64,000 nt of DNA from Campanula takesimana (Eukaryota > Streptophyta > Magnoliopsida > Asterales > Campanulaceae): positions 310,001-374,000 of the forward strand of contig JAOWBW010000249.1 in NCBI GenBank assembly GCA_026119855.1. The letters are read 5' to 3'. The notes under the pieces are model-generated. The model was not told where the DNA came from, ran no database searches, and saw only the letters and a program-made list of their open reading frames with translations. Shown in pieces: positions 37,340 to 48,296 of the stretch. Numbering within the stretch: position 1 is the first letter of the stretch; each line of letters opens with the position of its first letter. The position numbers and the translations under genes were made by a program.

Positions 37340-37581
37340 CTCCATCTCAAAATGATCTTCACACTTTTTTGACTGATACTACGAATGAACTATGAGCACA
37401 AAATCTTGGGTTGATTTGACTATGCTAATGAAACCCAAAAACTTGTTATTTATGCACAATTAGTTATGCAATCAATAACTAGTTTTAGATTTTCATTATG
37501 AATAGTTAAATCAACCTAAATTTATTGCTAAAAGTTCATTTGTGGCTGAAAAAGTGGGAAGATTATTTGGGACGGAAGGAG
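37340..37581. mobile_element. Stowaway-type MITE (251-bp subfamily)
   Basis: CTCCATCTCAAAATGATCTTC to GATTATTTGGGACGGAAGGAG. The internal sequence resembles 30,341-30,591. Confidence 0.8.
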
Positions 37582-37993
37582 CATTGGGTATCTTTCTTTC
37601 CAGATTCTAGACTTCCTTGCAAAAGATATTATCATGATAACATGCTGTAAACTTTCTTAGCGACCTACAAAAACTACCTACTCTACATGCAATGTTGTCC
37701 GTGCTACCCTTTCTGTTTTACTTTTCTTACCCATACTATTGTCATTGTGTTTACGTATATGAAGCAGTGATGAGATTGATGGAGCTGAATTATGACTCAA
37801 TTAGAGTACATGGAGAAAACATTGAGTGAAAGTCAGAGCAAGATGGTCTGGTATGGTTATTCAAGAATATAGTTCTGGGGTTTGATCAGGTTGAATTAAC
37901 CGCTGGGGATGAGTTTCAGCCTCTAGCATACGTAAATGGAACCAGTAATATTCGGTTAGCATACTCTAATATACTCTGAAACCACTAATTATG

Positions 37994-38197
37994 CCCCCTC
38001 CGTCACGGAAAGCTTGTATTGAGTAATTAGTTACTTTTAACTATTCTAATGAAAGTCGAAAAATTGTTATTGATAAACCTTTGCAAGTATTATCAACAAT
38101 TTTTAGATTCTCATTAAGATAATTAAATGTAACCTAAGTTATTACTCAAATATCATTCAATGTAACAATGGAAATTAACATTTCGGGACGGAGGGAG
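37994..38197. mobile_element. Stowaway-type MITE, diverged
   Basis: CCCCTCCGTCACGG to TTTCGGGACGGAGGGAG followed by TA. The inner arms around TAGATTCTCATTA are related to the 251-bp subfamily. Confidence 0.8.
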
Positions 38198-38703
38198 TAT
38201 TAGTTAATGAATATAGCATTTTTGAAAATGGGTATGAAAAATCTGTTGAAAATAAGTCTAAATTCATGAAAATCACACAAACAGAGCGCATGCATAGTTT
38301 TTCTTAAACCAAGAAAATCTCAAGTATTTCATAATATGAAAATAAACAGCCTGTTCTTATGAATTTTTTTTACTGCTACACTTTGAAATTGAAAAACTTT
38401 ATCAAGAAAATCATGCAGCGTAACTTCATTCAACATCGAAAGTCATAAACGTGAAATACAATTTTTTTTATCTTGAATTAGCTAATTGGGTAAGAAACTA
38501 AATTTGGTTGTACCTTCTTGTTCTTGCATGATTCGTTTGTTCTTCTCGATTCTTTGTTCGTTTGTTCCTCTGGATGCTTTTGATCGTTCAAATGGAGTTC
38601 GTATCAATGGAGTTGGTATCTTTTTCAAGAAACTGTTTCTTGGAATCTTGGAAGAAAGTGCAGTTGTGATCTCGTTTGAATGAAGGTATTTACCGTTAGT
38701 TGT

Positions 38704-38711
38704 TTATATAA
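38704..38711 (-). promoter_or_regulatory. TATA box of the kinase gene
   Basis: On the minus strand GTTATATAAAC lies about 180 bases upstream of the start codon at 38,529. Spacing fits a short 5' leader. Confidence 0.5.
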
Positions 38712-39800
38712 CCCGCCAATTGTAAACTTTTGAAATGTTTTTTTTTTTTTTTTCAATCCCTCAACTTTGTACATGTGGCTCCCCTGACCCTCTGCTTTTG
38801 TAATAGTAGCTAGAGAAGAGTCACGGGAGTTGTAATTGTTTATTTGTTATTCCTGTGGAGTCCTCGCACTTTGTGATTATGTTATTATAGTCTTTGGTTA
38901 GTTTTTATATTAGTTCTAATCCCCCGTACTTTCCTTTTTCATAAATTTGTTAGTTTGAGAAATCAAGAACTTGTATAATTTGAAATCTTTAAATTTATAC
39001 TTTATTCAATACATTTTTATTTTTTTTTGCCACTTAATTTTCGGATGTAAGACTATCACTTATTTGCCTTAAAAATGATATATATATATATATATTCGAT
39101 ACTCGTAATTACAAAAATACCCAACCCAAACACAAGATCAACGACCATTCACCCGCCTCCTTCTGTACTTTGTTTAATGTTGTGATTTTAATTTCAGATG
39201 CGAATTCAGATGGGTAATCAAATCGCAAACTTTGTGTTCTATATAGAATCAAATTTCTTGAACTTGACCAGTGTTACAATTTATTAACCTTATTTGAGAC
39301 CAAGTTCCCGTAGTTATACAACCAACTTTTCTCAAAAAAAAAAAAAAAAAAAAAAGTTATACAACCAACTTGGGATGTACTTTTGAGAAAGCACTAAGAA
39401 TTTATTAAAATGTTTTTAATGAAAAATTCCTGCATATGAAGACTAAATTAACACATTTGAGATTGACTAATGAGCTACTCAACCTAAACTTAAAACTGAA
39501 AGATATCAAATGTGTTTATACATTCAAGTTAAGCACATTTGCCCAATTTTCATCAAAAGAAATTTCATATTGCCACAATTTCCAAATAAGCCCTTTAATC
39601 TTGTTAAACTATAAGGGTTTTTCTCCCATTTCTCTGCTTCATTTTGTTGTATAAAGTTAGGGTTTTCAGCCGATAAGATTCTTGCTACTGGGTTCTTTTT
39701 CTCGTTTCTTGGTTTCTTATGATGAATTATGTCAAAATTTGGGGATATGGGTGCTTAATTTGTTTTTTCAATTGGATAATCTTTATACCCATTTGTCGTT
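38712..39800. other. Intergenic, no gene seen
   Basis: AT-rich sequence with homopolymer tracts near 38,735 and 39,333 and a (TA)n tract near 39,080. The short open frame near 39,436 has no recognisable features. Confidence 0.5.
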
Positions 39801-39805
39801 AATGA

Positions 39806-40522
39806 GAGCATTCCCAATCGTGGGGAGGCAAATTTGCCTCCTTCCCTCAAAAAGAATATTCTCTTAGAATATTCTCAATTTAATCACATAATCATTTATT
39901 TTTCTTATATTTGTATATAATTAAAATTATAATTGATATTTTATTTAAATATTTAAAAATTAAATAAATTGAAATTTCTTCTATTTAATTAACAAAATAA
40001 AAAACGATTCATAATAAAAAAAATACTAAAATACAATAGATAACATAACACGTCACAATTACATAGTAATACTAAAGAAAATTAGAAATATAATACACCA
40101 CAATGCAAATAAAAAACATAACGCAATGCTAAAATAAAAATTACAAATTAATCATATTCACTAATTTTCCGAGCTCGAATATTCTTCCCAAATATGTTCA
40201 ATCAAAGCATTCCGAAGTTCGTAATGAGCATTTGCATCCTTGATTTGGCGGTGTCGAGCTAGAAAATTGTGAAATGTCGAATTTTCATTATTTGGCGGTT
40301 GTGCCTGTGGAGTTGGCAGCTCTATAAACTCGGCGCTAGGATCTCGCTCATCCTCGACTATCATATTATGCATTATAATGCATGCTTTCATTATGTTATG
40401 CAAATCATTACTAGAAAAATATCGAACGGGATTTGCTACAATTGCAAATCGACTTTGGAGGACTCCAAATGCACGTTCCACATCTTTTCTACATGCTTCT
40501 TGCTTTTGTGCAAAAAATTGTG
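39806..40522 (-). mobile_element. PIF/Harbinger transposon fragment
   Basis: One end reads GAGCATTCCCAATCGTGG with the 18-bp palindrome GGAGGCAAATTTGCCTCC just inside. The transposase C-terminal fragment lies toward the other side, where homology stops in AT-rich sequence. Confidence 0.65.
40161..40522 (-). pseudogene. PIF/Harbinger (HARBI1-like) transposase, C-terminal fragment
   Basis: The minus-strand frame reads FAQKQEACRKDVERAFGVLQ, then the DDE_Tnp_4 signature ACIIMHNMIVEDERD near residue 50 and a tail ending in EHIWEEYSSSEN. The C-terminal catalytic Glu of the DDE nuclease is in VERAFG. The N-terminal DNA-binding and first catalytic parts are absent, and flanking sequence (40,523-40,780) is AT-rich with a repeated word near 40,562 and 40,714. 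It is a dead fragment. Confidence 0.85.
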
Positions 40523-41616
40523 TAATTTGTATTTTGTATTATGTAATTTGTCGTTTTGTATTAAAATTGTAGTATTAATGTTCAATTTATATTTTTGTAT
40601 TTTGCATTTTGTATTAAAATTCGTAATAACTAAAAAATATATCACAAAAAAGTATCTCATAAAAAAAATATATCACAAAAAAAATATATCATATAAAAAA
40701 TATATCATATAACTAAAATTGTAGTATTAATGTTCAATTCATATTTTTGTATTTTGCCAATCCTCAATGTCCTAAAAAAATCTTTCCGTTTTTACAATTA
40801 GGCTTAAATGTTCATAATTACAACATATCTAGTGAAGCAAGTGTTCATATCCTTATAAAATTTGAATAGTTAAATGTGAAGTTCATTTTAAGTCGGAGTG
40901 AGTATGTTGGTTGGGTTTTGGGGTTTCAAGGAATGTTTATGTAAGCTTTCATTTTAAGTGATTGAACAAAACTGAAATACTCATTCAATGAAGGGTATAC
41001 TCCCTCAGTCCCTTTGTCCCAAATTCATCTTCCCATTTTACTATTCAAACTTTTTAAGAATATGAACAGTTGCTCACTAGCTATGTTTTGGTTATACACT
41101 TTTACGCCCAAATTGTAGAAACGGGAAGAACTTTTTTAGGACACTGAGATTTGTTTTTACTATTCGTGTTTTGGTTTTCATAATTTATTTTACTATTCAA
41201 AAGTTTTTTTTTTTTTTTTTTTTTTTTTGTGTGCATTTAGTTTTGTCAATATTTCTTGCCAATTTCAAGGATTTGGATCTACAAAAATAAGTAAAGCTAA
41301 AATCTTACTATGGCTAGAGGCCTCTGTTTATTTATCTACAAATTCTCTTTCGACTCGCAACACTTTGAGGATAGAGTGATTTTTGATAATGTTTAAAACG
41401 ACCCTACTTTCTCTAACTTATTACCTTTACTTGTGTTTATATCTTCTGCCAATTTTATTGATATTCATCTTTTTTTTTTCTCTTTAGATCTTCAAGTATC
41501 TGCCAAGATTGAAGCGAACATTTTTGAGGAAATTATACGGCACTAGAGATCGTTGTCTTTGCTCGCTTACATTTCGCTTACGTATAGAGGTTTACACATG
41601 AATATCTAGTCGTTGC
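40523..41616. other. AT-rich intergenic with simple repeats
   Basis: Contains a direct repeat (40,562-40,605 and 40,714-40,757), a run of ATATATCACAAAAAA units, a lone MITE end (CTCCCTCAGTCCC near 41,001) and a poly(T) tract near 41,205. No gene seen. Confidence 0.6.
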
Positions 41617-41882
41617 CAGTGGCGAAGCCAGAAAATTTCGACAAGGGGGTCGAAGTTGCTTTAGAGATAACGATGATAATGGAGGTATACAAATTTAGTA
41701 TTAAGGGGGTCAAAATAATATTTTAGTGCAATTTATTATCAAAATTAAGGGGGTCAAAATGTTATAATCTAATAATTTTAGTAGTAAAATGTTTTTTTTT
41801 TTTTTGAAGTACTAAAATTGACACGTTTCAAAATTTAAGGGGGTCGGCTGACCCCCATGGCTAAGCCTTAGCTTCGCCACTG
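41617..41882. mobile_element. hAT-type MITE with perfect 8-bp duplication
   Basis: Starts CAGTGGCGAAGCCAG and ends CTTCGCCACTG. The flanks are GTCGTTGC on both sides (41,609-41,616 and 41,883-41,890). 266 bp, non-coding. A second member is at 57,410. Confidence 0.95.
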
Positions 41883-42035
41883 GTCGTTGCTTCGTAAATT
41901 TCTCAAGCCGAGCTCCTTGTTGTAATACATCGGATAAGTAGTATAGTATTTTTATACACAATTTTACATATTTCTAAGCATTCTGTGTATTGACAATGAT
42001 AATATAGACAAGCGTCTAGATGTAACAATTTAGTA

Positions 42036-42114
42036 CTCCCTCCGCTGCTAAATGAATGACCGATTTTGTTCTTGATCAAAAGTAAATTCCGTCATTCATT
42101 TTAGGTCAGAGAGG
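42036..42114. mobile_element. MITE, CTCCCTCC family, short
   Basis: CTCCCTCCGCTGCTAAATGA with an inverted TCATTCATTTTAGGTCAGAG and a central TTCTTGATCAAAAG. Confidence 0.7.
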
Positions 42115-42329
42115 TATTAATTAAAATCCTTTTTTCAGACCCACGCTATCAAATTGAAGTTTTGATTAATGTATTGAAGTTTTAAGCTCTAAAAGACTCA
42201 AAAAAATTCCAATTGTTAAAAAAAAAAAAAAAAAAACTGGAATTTTATATGACTCACCCTTTATGCAGAAATGATATACAGTTGTATACCGACTATTTAA
42301 GTTTATTCAAACATGCTTTAGTCATTATT

Positions 42330-42515
42330 CAATTACATAATTGACATTCTATATCAAAAGTGCCAACCTATATTGACTATTTCCATTCCAATTTTTATTT
42401 TATTCCGACCTGTCCAACAAATGCACCATAGGGTATTAATTGTACAAACAGACAAAACATCAAACAGGTGTAGGGCATGGGAAATTAAACCTCTCGACTC
42501 TATAAACTACAAATG
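42330..42515. repeat. Dispersed duplication, left copy
   Basis: Matches 45,393-45,547 closely (TAATTGAC..TTCTATATCAAA, GGTGTAGGGCATGGGAAATT), except about 17 bases near 42,397 absent from the right copy. The two copies flank the SIRE-type LTR and other inserts. Confidence 0.85.
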
Positions 42516-42579
42516 GACAGTAAGATTCTTCGTTAGTACACCCTCTTAATTTGATTGTTCTATGCCACGTATTTTTTTA

Positions 42580-42761
42580 GAATAATACTAGGGGCACAAA
42601 AAAGTCACAAAATCTCACTCACAAAATCCTAGGTGTAGTGATTTTATTGGTGTTTTTAAATAGAGTGTGACGGGTTCACTTTCGCTACAACCAATAAAAT
42701 ATCGTCACCTCATTGTGTGAAGATGATTTTGTGACTTTGTTTTGTGCCCCTAGCATTGCTC
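42580..42761. mobile_element. Mutator-type MITE with 9-bp duplication
   Basis: 182 bp. The ends GAATAATACTAGGGGCACAA and GTGCCCCTAGCATTGCTC are inverted repeats extending through GTCACAAAATC. The duplication ATTTTTTTA is at 42,571-42,579 and 42,762-42,770. Confidence 0.9.
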
Positions 42762-42770
42762 ATTTTTTTA

Positions 42771-44182
42771 TGGACTTTAGGTATCATGTAATGAAATTAT
42801 ACTTCAATTTCTAGATAAGTCCATTTCTAGATTTTTATTTGTCATAGGCTGAATTATGATCGGTTTGACCTCAGCAATTTGGTTCTTCAAACCGCACTCG
42901 TTGCTACTCGAACCTCCAGCATGGAGCCGCAAGTTTTCATCAAAACCACGTGCTGCAGTTTTGATGAAACCGCACTTCAAGTTCATTCATAGAACCGCTC
43001 ATGCTACCTTGGTGGAACCGCAGATCATTGAATGAAGAATTCAAGTATGTCATTTATTCCTTGAAACAAACATTCCCTTTACAACCATAAAAGAATGATT
43101 TATGACTTGACAAATAACTTCGAATTAACTTGGAGTTTCTGCAAGGAATGTCGGTTTTGTCCAGTAAATTCAAATGTTTACCGTTAGTCTTTTCTATGCA
43201 ACAAAGGACAATGTAACGTAGTGGTGCTACAACTACCTAGTACTACAAGACAAAACCAATGACGAAAATGACAGCTCAACCAATGAGATTTTGACAGCAG
43301 CTGTACCATCAAGATTTGATTCAAATCTTTGTCCAACGGTCACAAGGGTGCACTGCCGATAAATAGCATTCATTTTTCAACAATGAAGGTTGCTGAGCTT
43401 CAAGAGAGGAAATTCCCAAGTGTTCAAAGTTTGCTTTGAAGATTTTACCCATATATTCAAACTTTCAAAGATCTCCTTAGCAAACCCATAATTCTTCATC
43501 AAGCTTCAAGCCAAACAACCATTCATACTCAGCCTTGTACACCGAAAGATTTCAATTGCTCAACATCATTTAGATCATTAGAGCATTTGATTCCTTTCCA
43601 CACACACACCCGATCTGTATGATCATATAGATTATACACTTCGAATACACCGGTTGTTATAATAGCTTTGTTAGGTTAGATTGATTATTTATAGTTTAGA
43701 TTCTTCATTGTAATCTTGTAAAAGCTCCTCTAAATTAATACAAGTCTAGTAGCTATTAAAAAATCCTAGACTAACCATCTAGGTAAAGGACGTAGTTCAT
43801 TCAAGAACGAACCTCTTCAAATTTGTGTGTTTGATCTTTACTTTCTGTCATGTTCTTTAATTTTCTTGTTTGTGGTTTCTCACTAAGTTCATCTATGATA
43901 TGATCAGAAAAATGAATTGTGTTTTCCTTTGATCTTTAAGATTTAATTATCTTGTGCATCATTGTGTTTTTTCAACCCATTCAAACCGCCCAACTCTTTA
44001 TCTATCCTCTTGGCCAAACCGCAAACCTCCGCTGTGCATTTTATCTGTTCGGTTCTAGTGCTTTGAACCGCAGTTGGCCAAACTGATAAGTACTCGGTTG
44101 AATTTTAAGGGTATTTTCGAAAAATTGTAACCGCTATTCACCCCCCCTCTAGTGGTTCTATAACCTTGTTGTCCTCTGGGAC

Positions 44183-44189
<7 letters not shown>
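42771..44189 (+). repeat. SIRE-type Copia LTR, solo or truncated
   Basis: The right part ends CTATTCACCCCCCCTCTAG...GGGACCAACA, as at position 1-106. A TATA-like GATAAATAGC is near 43,358. No primer site or internal region follows; an AT microsatellite does. Repeated words AACCGCA(C/A) mark 42,880-44,080. The left boundary is uncertain because no TGTTG start is evident. Confidence 0.65.
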
Positions 44190-44227
<38 letters not shown>

Positions 44228-44297
44228 ATATATGTATATATATACACACACACATATATATATATATATATGTGTGTGTGTATATATATACATATAT

Positions 44298-44344
<47 letters not shown>
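44188..44344. repeat. (TA)n/(TG)n microsatellite
   Basis: Alternating TA with internal TATG, TACACAC and TGTGTG blocks. The frames through it rich in Tyr/Ile are not genes. Confidence 0.95.
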
Positions 44345-44345
<1 letters not shown>

Positions 44346-44545
44346 CCGTGCTCCTGTGAGAACCATAAGAACTCGGATACATTAGGTAAAAAAACTAATG
44401 TATCCAATGGTTCACTTGGATACATCATTGGATATATTACTTGACTTGGATACATTAGGTAAAAACTAATGTATCCAATGTGCACTTGGATACATTAAGT
44501 TCTCACGGTTCTCACGATATTTAGGTTCTCATTTGAGCACCTACC
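44346..44545. mobile_element. MITE-like element in (TA)n
   Basis: The ends CCGTGCTCCTGTGAGAACC and GGTTCTCATTTGAGCACC are inverted. Inside are two hairpins, GGATACATTAG...CTAATGTATCC (44,375-44,406 and 44,448-44,476). It is bordered by (TA)n on both sides, so the duplication cannot be defined. Confidence 0.7.
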
Positions 44546-45392
44546 TATATATATATATATATATAGTTTTTATTATTATTATTATTTTGTTCATGGATCT
44601 GGACATGAGTGTTAGTATATAAAATTGAACTGGTGTTTAAAATATGGTTTCAGGGACTTCAAAAAGTGATATGTATATGGGTATAGCTAGGAATAGCACA
44701 TATAGAGAGTCTCAATTTAATAAATATCATTATGCTTCGGCCTGTCTCACCAGTTTTGAGCTGGCTAAGACAAGATACCAGGAAAAAGTTTAGTTTTCGT
44801 ACAAATTTTACTTCTCTAATCAGCCGAGCCATGTCTTGTTTGCCTAATGTTTAGTTTGGAGCTATACTTTATATTTATTCATTGAAAACATATTTATATT
44901 TATATGTTCTGAAGTACAGATCAGGTCTACATAATTAAGCACTTAATTCTTTTAGGCTTAGCAGCTCGGACCATGGTGTTATTAGTAGTCTAGTTGTCAA
45001 TCTTGATATATACTAGGACATCCATTTATCTTGTTAATGTTTAGCAGCAGTTATAAGAAGTAGTGAAATTGTGCTATATGTATGTGTGTGTGTCTATATA
45101 TATATTCCATGTCTTAGCTGATGGCATGAAAGCGTAATCCTGCTCTTTTCACTTTCTTATTCATATAATATTGGACATTATTCTTGTTTGGATTTTTAAT
45201 GGTAGGAGATTAGTATCAACCGTACCAACCCAACCAATACCAACCGAACCAATTATGTTGGTATACCGACATTGACAGTTGGTATCGGTACTTATTTTAG
45301 TGTACCTTCTTAACTTGGTTGGTACACGGTACATGAAAAAAAGACAGTCGGTATGCCAACCATGTCGGCCCTACTTTTGGCACTAGTTTTTC
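44546..45392. other. Intergenic, no gene seen
   Basis: AT-rich. Around 45,210-45,365 there are repeated ACCAACC/GGTTGGTA words in both orientations, perhaps a decayed inverted-repeat element. Confidence 0.45.
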
Positions 45393-45547
45393 TCAATTAC
45401 ATAATTGACCTTCTATATCAAAAGTGCCAACTTATATTGACTATTTCCATTCCAAATTTTCCAACAAATGCACCATAGGGTATTAATTGTACAAACAGAC
45501 AAGACATCAAACAGGTGTAGGGCATGGGAAATTAAACCTCTATAAAC
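45393..45547. repeat. Dispersed duplication, right copy
   Basis: Partner of 42,330-42,515. Confidence 0.85.
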
Positions 45548-45551
45548 TATA

Positions 45552-48296
45552 ATGGCCCTGGAAAAGTGGAAATATGGGCACACATGTCTTTATCAAATTT
45601 AGTTGTAATAATTGAAAAAAAATGGACCACAATCTATTTAATTTAAATAAATACCCCCAAAATGTGAGGTGTCCACAGCTTTTTCTTTCTATAAATAGCA
45701 AGAAATTTGTGGCCGTTACCAAACTCCATTTCCCCCAACTTTCCATTTTTGTACATGTCGATTAGATTCATCGCTGAGTCAACTGAGTCGGCGGTTCGAC
45801 TCACCCCTCTCCTCCTAATGAAGGCTAGTGAATCGATTGGTTGAGCTTCTGGATTAGTGGGGGCGAGGTTATTTGTCATTGGGTTTCTTGCCTTCCAACT
45901 GTTTGTCATAATGCGTCAATAGTGGAAGTGACGCCCAGACCCACAACACAAGCTCTCTTTTGTCACTCTGTATACAACTACAAGTATATTCATACTCAGT
46001 CTCTCTAGAGTTTCTTGATTGGGTAGAGAGAGAAAGTGGATTTCTTGATGATTGAATGAATGAGTGCTGCATCTGTGTTTAAAAGCATTGGAAAAAAAAA
46101 GAAAAAGAAAAATTGACCCTTTACTATCTAAACACTTGAACCACTGGATTCTCATTGATTATTTATTGTTTCTTTTCCAATCTTAATTGGGTTTTCCCAG
46201 TATAGAAAATACTATACTTACTTTCTCTTACTTATACTTTTAGAGATCTTTTTATGCTATTATTGGTTGAAATTTAGCTTGTTGAGAATATTGTATGAGA
46301 AAAATAAACATCAGAATCTTTGTATAACTATGTGTGCCTTTTTCGGACAGTACGATGATTTAACCGTACAGTTTGCTTTGTTTTTGGGAATATGAATACA
46401 ACGACACTCGAGATTACGCAAGTGGATACCTTAAGAAATTGATTATAATTGTGTTGTACTAAGCTTGGTTGATTTATACAGTTATGGCATTGTCAAATGG
46501 CTTCTCTGTGGTTGAGAATTATGGAAACGCTTGAGATTTCAGATTAGAATCATGTGGATTGGCTAAGTAAGATGCAGTATTTATGGTATGGTTGCTTTTT
46601 GTGGTAAGTATGAATGCAAACTTTATTTGATTAATTGACTGCATAGACATCTTTGGAAGTGATTGTCTGTATCAAGAAGTCTAAGCCACAATGTGTTTGT
46701 TTAGCTTCATCAAGGATCTTCTTTAACATGACTCATTAGTGCTTGTGCTTCACCTAAATGCTCTTGTTTTGGGGTGCACTTCTTCTTCTTCTCCTTCTCC
46801 TTCTCCTCCTCCTCCTCCTCCTCCTTTCCTCCTCCTCCTCCTCCTCCTCCTCCTCCTCCTTCTCCTTCTCCTTCTTCTTCTCCTTCTTCTTCTCCTTCTT
46901 CTTCTTCTTCTTCTTCTTCTTCTGTAGGCTTGCTTGCCTGTATGTATGTATGTATTTATGTATTTATGTATGTGTATATATGTATGTATATATATGTATG
47001 AATGTGAGTCAATATATTTTGTGATAATAGAAGGTAGACTGATTGCATCTGGACCAATTCGAAACAAGTTGTGTGATTTACAGGTGGGTATTCAAGTGTG
47101 AATTCACTTTGGAGAACCATACAAGCACATGGCGTCTAGAAACATGGTTTCTTGTTTGCCAATGTATTGGATTCAAATTAATTGCTGAAAGCGAAAGGGC
47201 AGGATCTGTCAATTGCAAGTGATGGACTGATGCCAGTGAATGATTGTTTGTGCCTTAATGATCACTCAACAACCTGCTTTACGAGGTAGTTATTGTCGAA
47301 GGCAGAGTAAAAACCTTTGTAGCCAAAAAGCATAATGCCTTTACAGAAATTATTGGAGAGAGAGTGGGCAGTGAAGAATTTCGGGACTGTCATTTTTTGG
47401 CACTGTAAAAATTAGCTTTATATGACAAAGGTCATGTTTTGGTTGATGACAGTAATCTGAGTTTGGTCTCAGCCTTTATTGAATAAAAATCCGAGTAAAT
47501 CTAAATGATGCACATCATTAAAATGGTTTATGCTTAGTGGTTATGCAAGTAAGAATTGGTAGGGCTTGAGAGAGTGAGTGGTGCTAATGCAAGAAATGGA
47601 GTGGCAGGACCATGCCGACTCGTGTGCTTAGCGTATATTGTCTTGGCGAATACAGGAAACTGAAGACTTTCACATGGGAAAGTCTGACAGATTAAATGAA
47701 ACTAAGTTCTTGGTGTCAAGAAAAGATTTAACTCTGTGAAGAGACTAATGGGCCGAAAGCAACTACAGTATTTTAATGCTAGTATGGGTCAGTATTTGGT
47801 TAGTGGCTTCTCCTCCAACCTTTCAATGATATTAGTGTATGTGGGTCTCTTCAAGATCGAATAACTACCTATCTAATCTGTTCGCAAGAGGGGAACACCA
47901 AATCTACTTGCTACCCACTTTATATTTTTGTTGTTCAAAACATAAAGGAGCTTCTGGAACCCCAGGAATCTCATATTGAAGGTGAGGTTGAGTTTCTCCT
48001 CTGACTTATATGTTTAGAATGCATCAGAAACTATCTTTGTTCAACGACTGCTTGTACTTTCTTATTTTTTTGGCTTTCATTGTCAATTGCATGCAGCTTC
48101 TTTCCCTTTATGCTTACTGTTTATCTTTCCTGTTCAAATCTTACATACTCATGCTTGTTTACACATTATTTGCTAGTTTTTCTTGTATCATTAGCTATGG
48201 CATCAGCAAATGATACGTTAATGCTGGCAGGTTCTGTATAAAAAGAATAATTTATTGTAGCATACTGCACGGAATCTGGTGTTTTAGACTTCTTTT
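45552..48296 (+). promoter_or_regulatory. Upstream region of the SPL gene
   Basis: A TATA box (CTATAAATAG, 45,689-45,698) is followed by a plausible leader near 45,725-46,100. A 5' UTR intron could end at the TGTTTTAG just before the start codon. Two microsatellites interrupt it: a (CTT/CTC)n tract (46,785-46,924) and a (TGTA)n tract (46,936-47,000). No coding exon is evident between 47,000 and 48,290. Confidence 0.4.
46785..47000. repeat. (CTT/CTC)n and (TGTA)n microsatellites
   Basis: About 140 bases of trinucleotide pyrimidine repeat followed by TGTATGTA repeats. Poly-Leu, poly-Ser and poly-Arg frames through it are artefacts. Confidence 0.95.

Larger units (their letters stand above)
35954..38513 (-). 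other. Intron 1 of the broken kinase gene
   Basis: 2.56 kb, AT-rich, with no coding segment recognised. It holds two MITEs (37,340-37,581 and 37,994-38,197) and a possible Helitron-like start (CTATACTACATTAAAAGG near 36,110). Confidence 0.55.
31756..38529 (-). pseudogene. Receptor-like cytoplasmic kinase, last exon split by solo LTR
   Basis: Leftward exons: 38,514-38,529 (start ATGCAAGAACAAG), 35,760-35,953, 35,549-35,681, 34,907-35,040, 34,699-34,801, then about 34,565-34,347 and, beyond the solo LTR, 32,219-31,756. Splice sites are GT-AG and phases agree; without the LTR the frame would be about 420 codons. Motifs: Gly loop EGGYAEVYLG, catalytic Lys in IAVKKL, catalytic loop IADLKCSNILL (HRD degenerate, so non-RD), CDFGS, and GDDIYSYGVIM. 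The tail after 32,110 is almost pure Glu/Val, from a TCTTCC-type repeat. GGYAEVY resembles RLCK class VI, but the rest is divergent. With the LTR, translation adds about 20 residues and stops at 34,282, losing the C-lobe end. Confidence 0.72.

Noticed and set aside
44055..44485. Minus-strand frames rich in Tyr/Ile
   Set aside because: They are read-through of the (TA)n/(TG)n microsatellite; no start context or other coding signal.
45643..46155. Minus-strand gene upstream of SPL
   Set aside because: Open frames of 80-90 residues with no recognisable motif in what looks like promoter and leader; could not be supported.
46739..47067. Poly-Leu, poly-Ser and poly-Arg frames on both strands
   Set aside because: Translation of a (CTT/CTC)n repeat in all frames.
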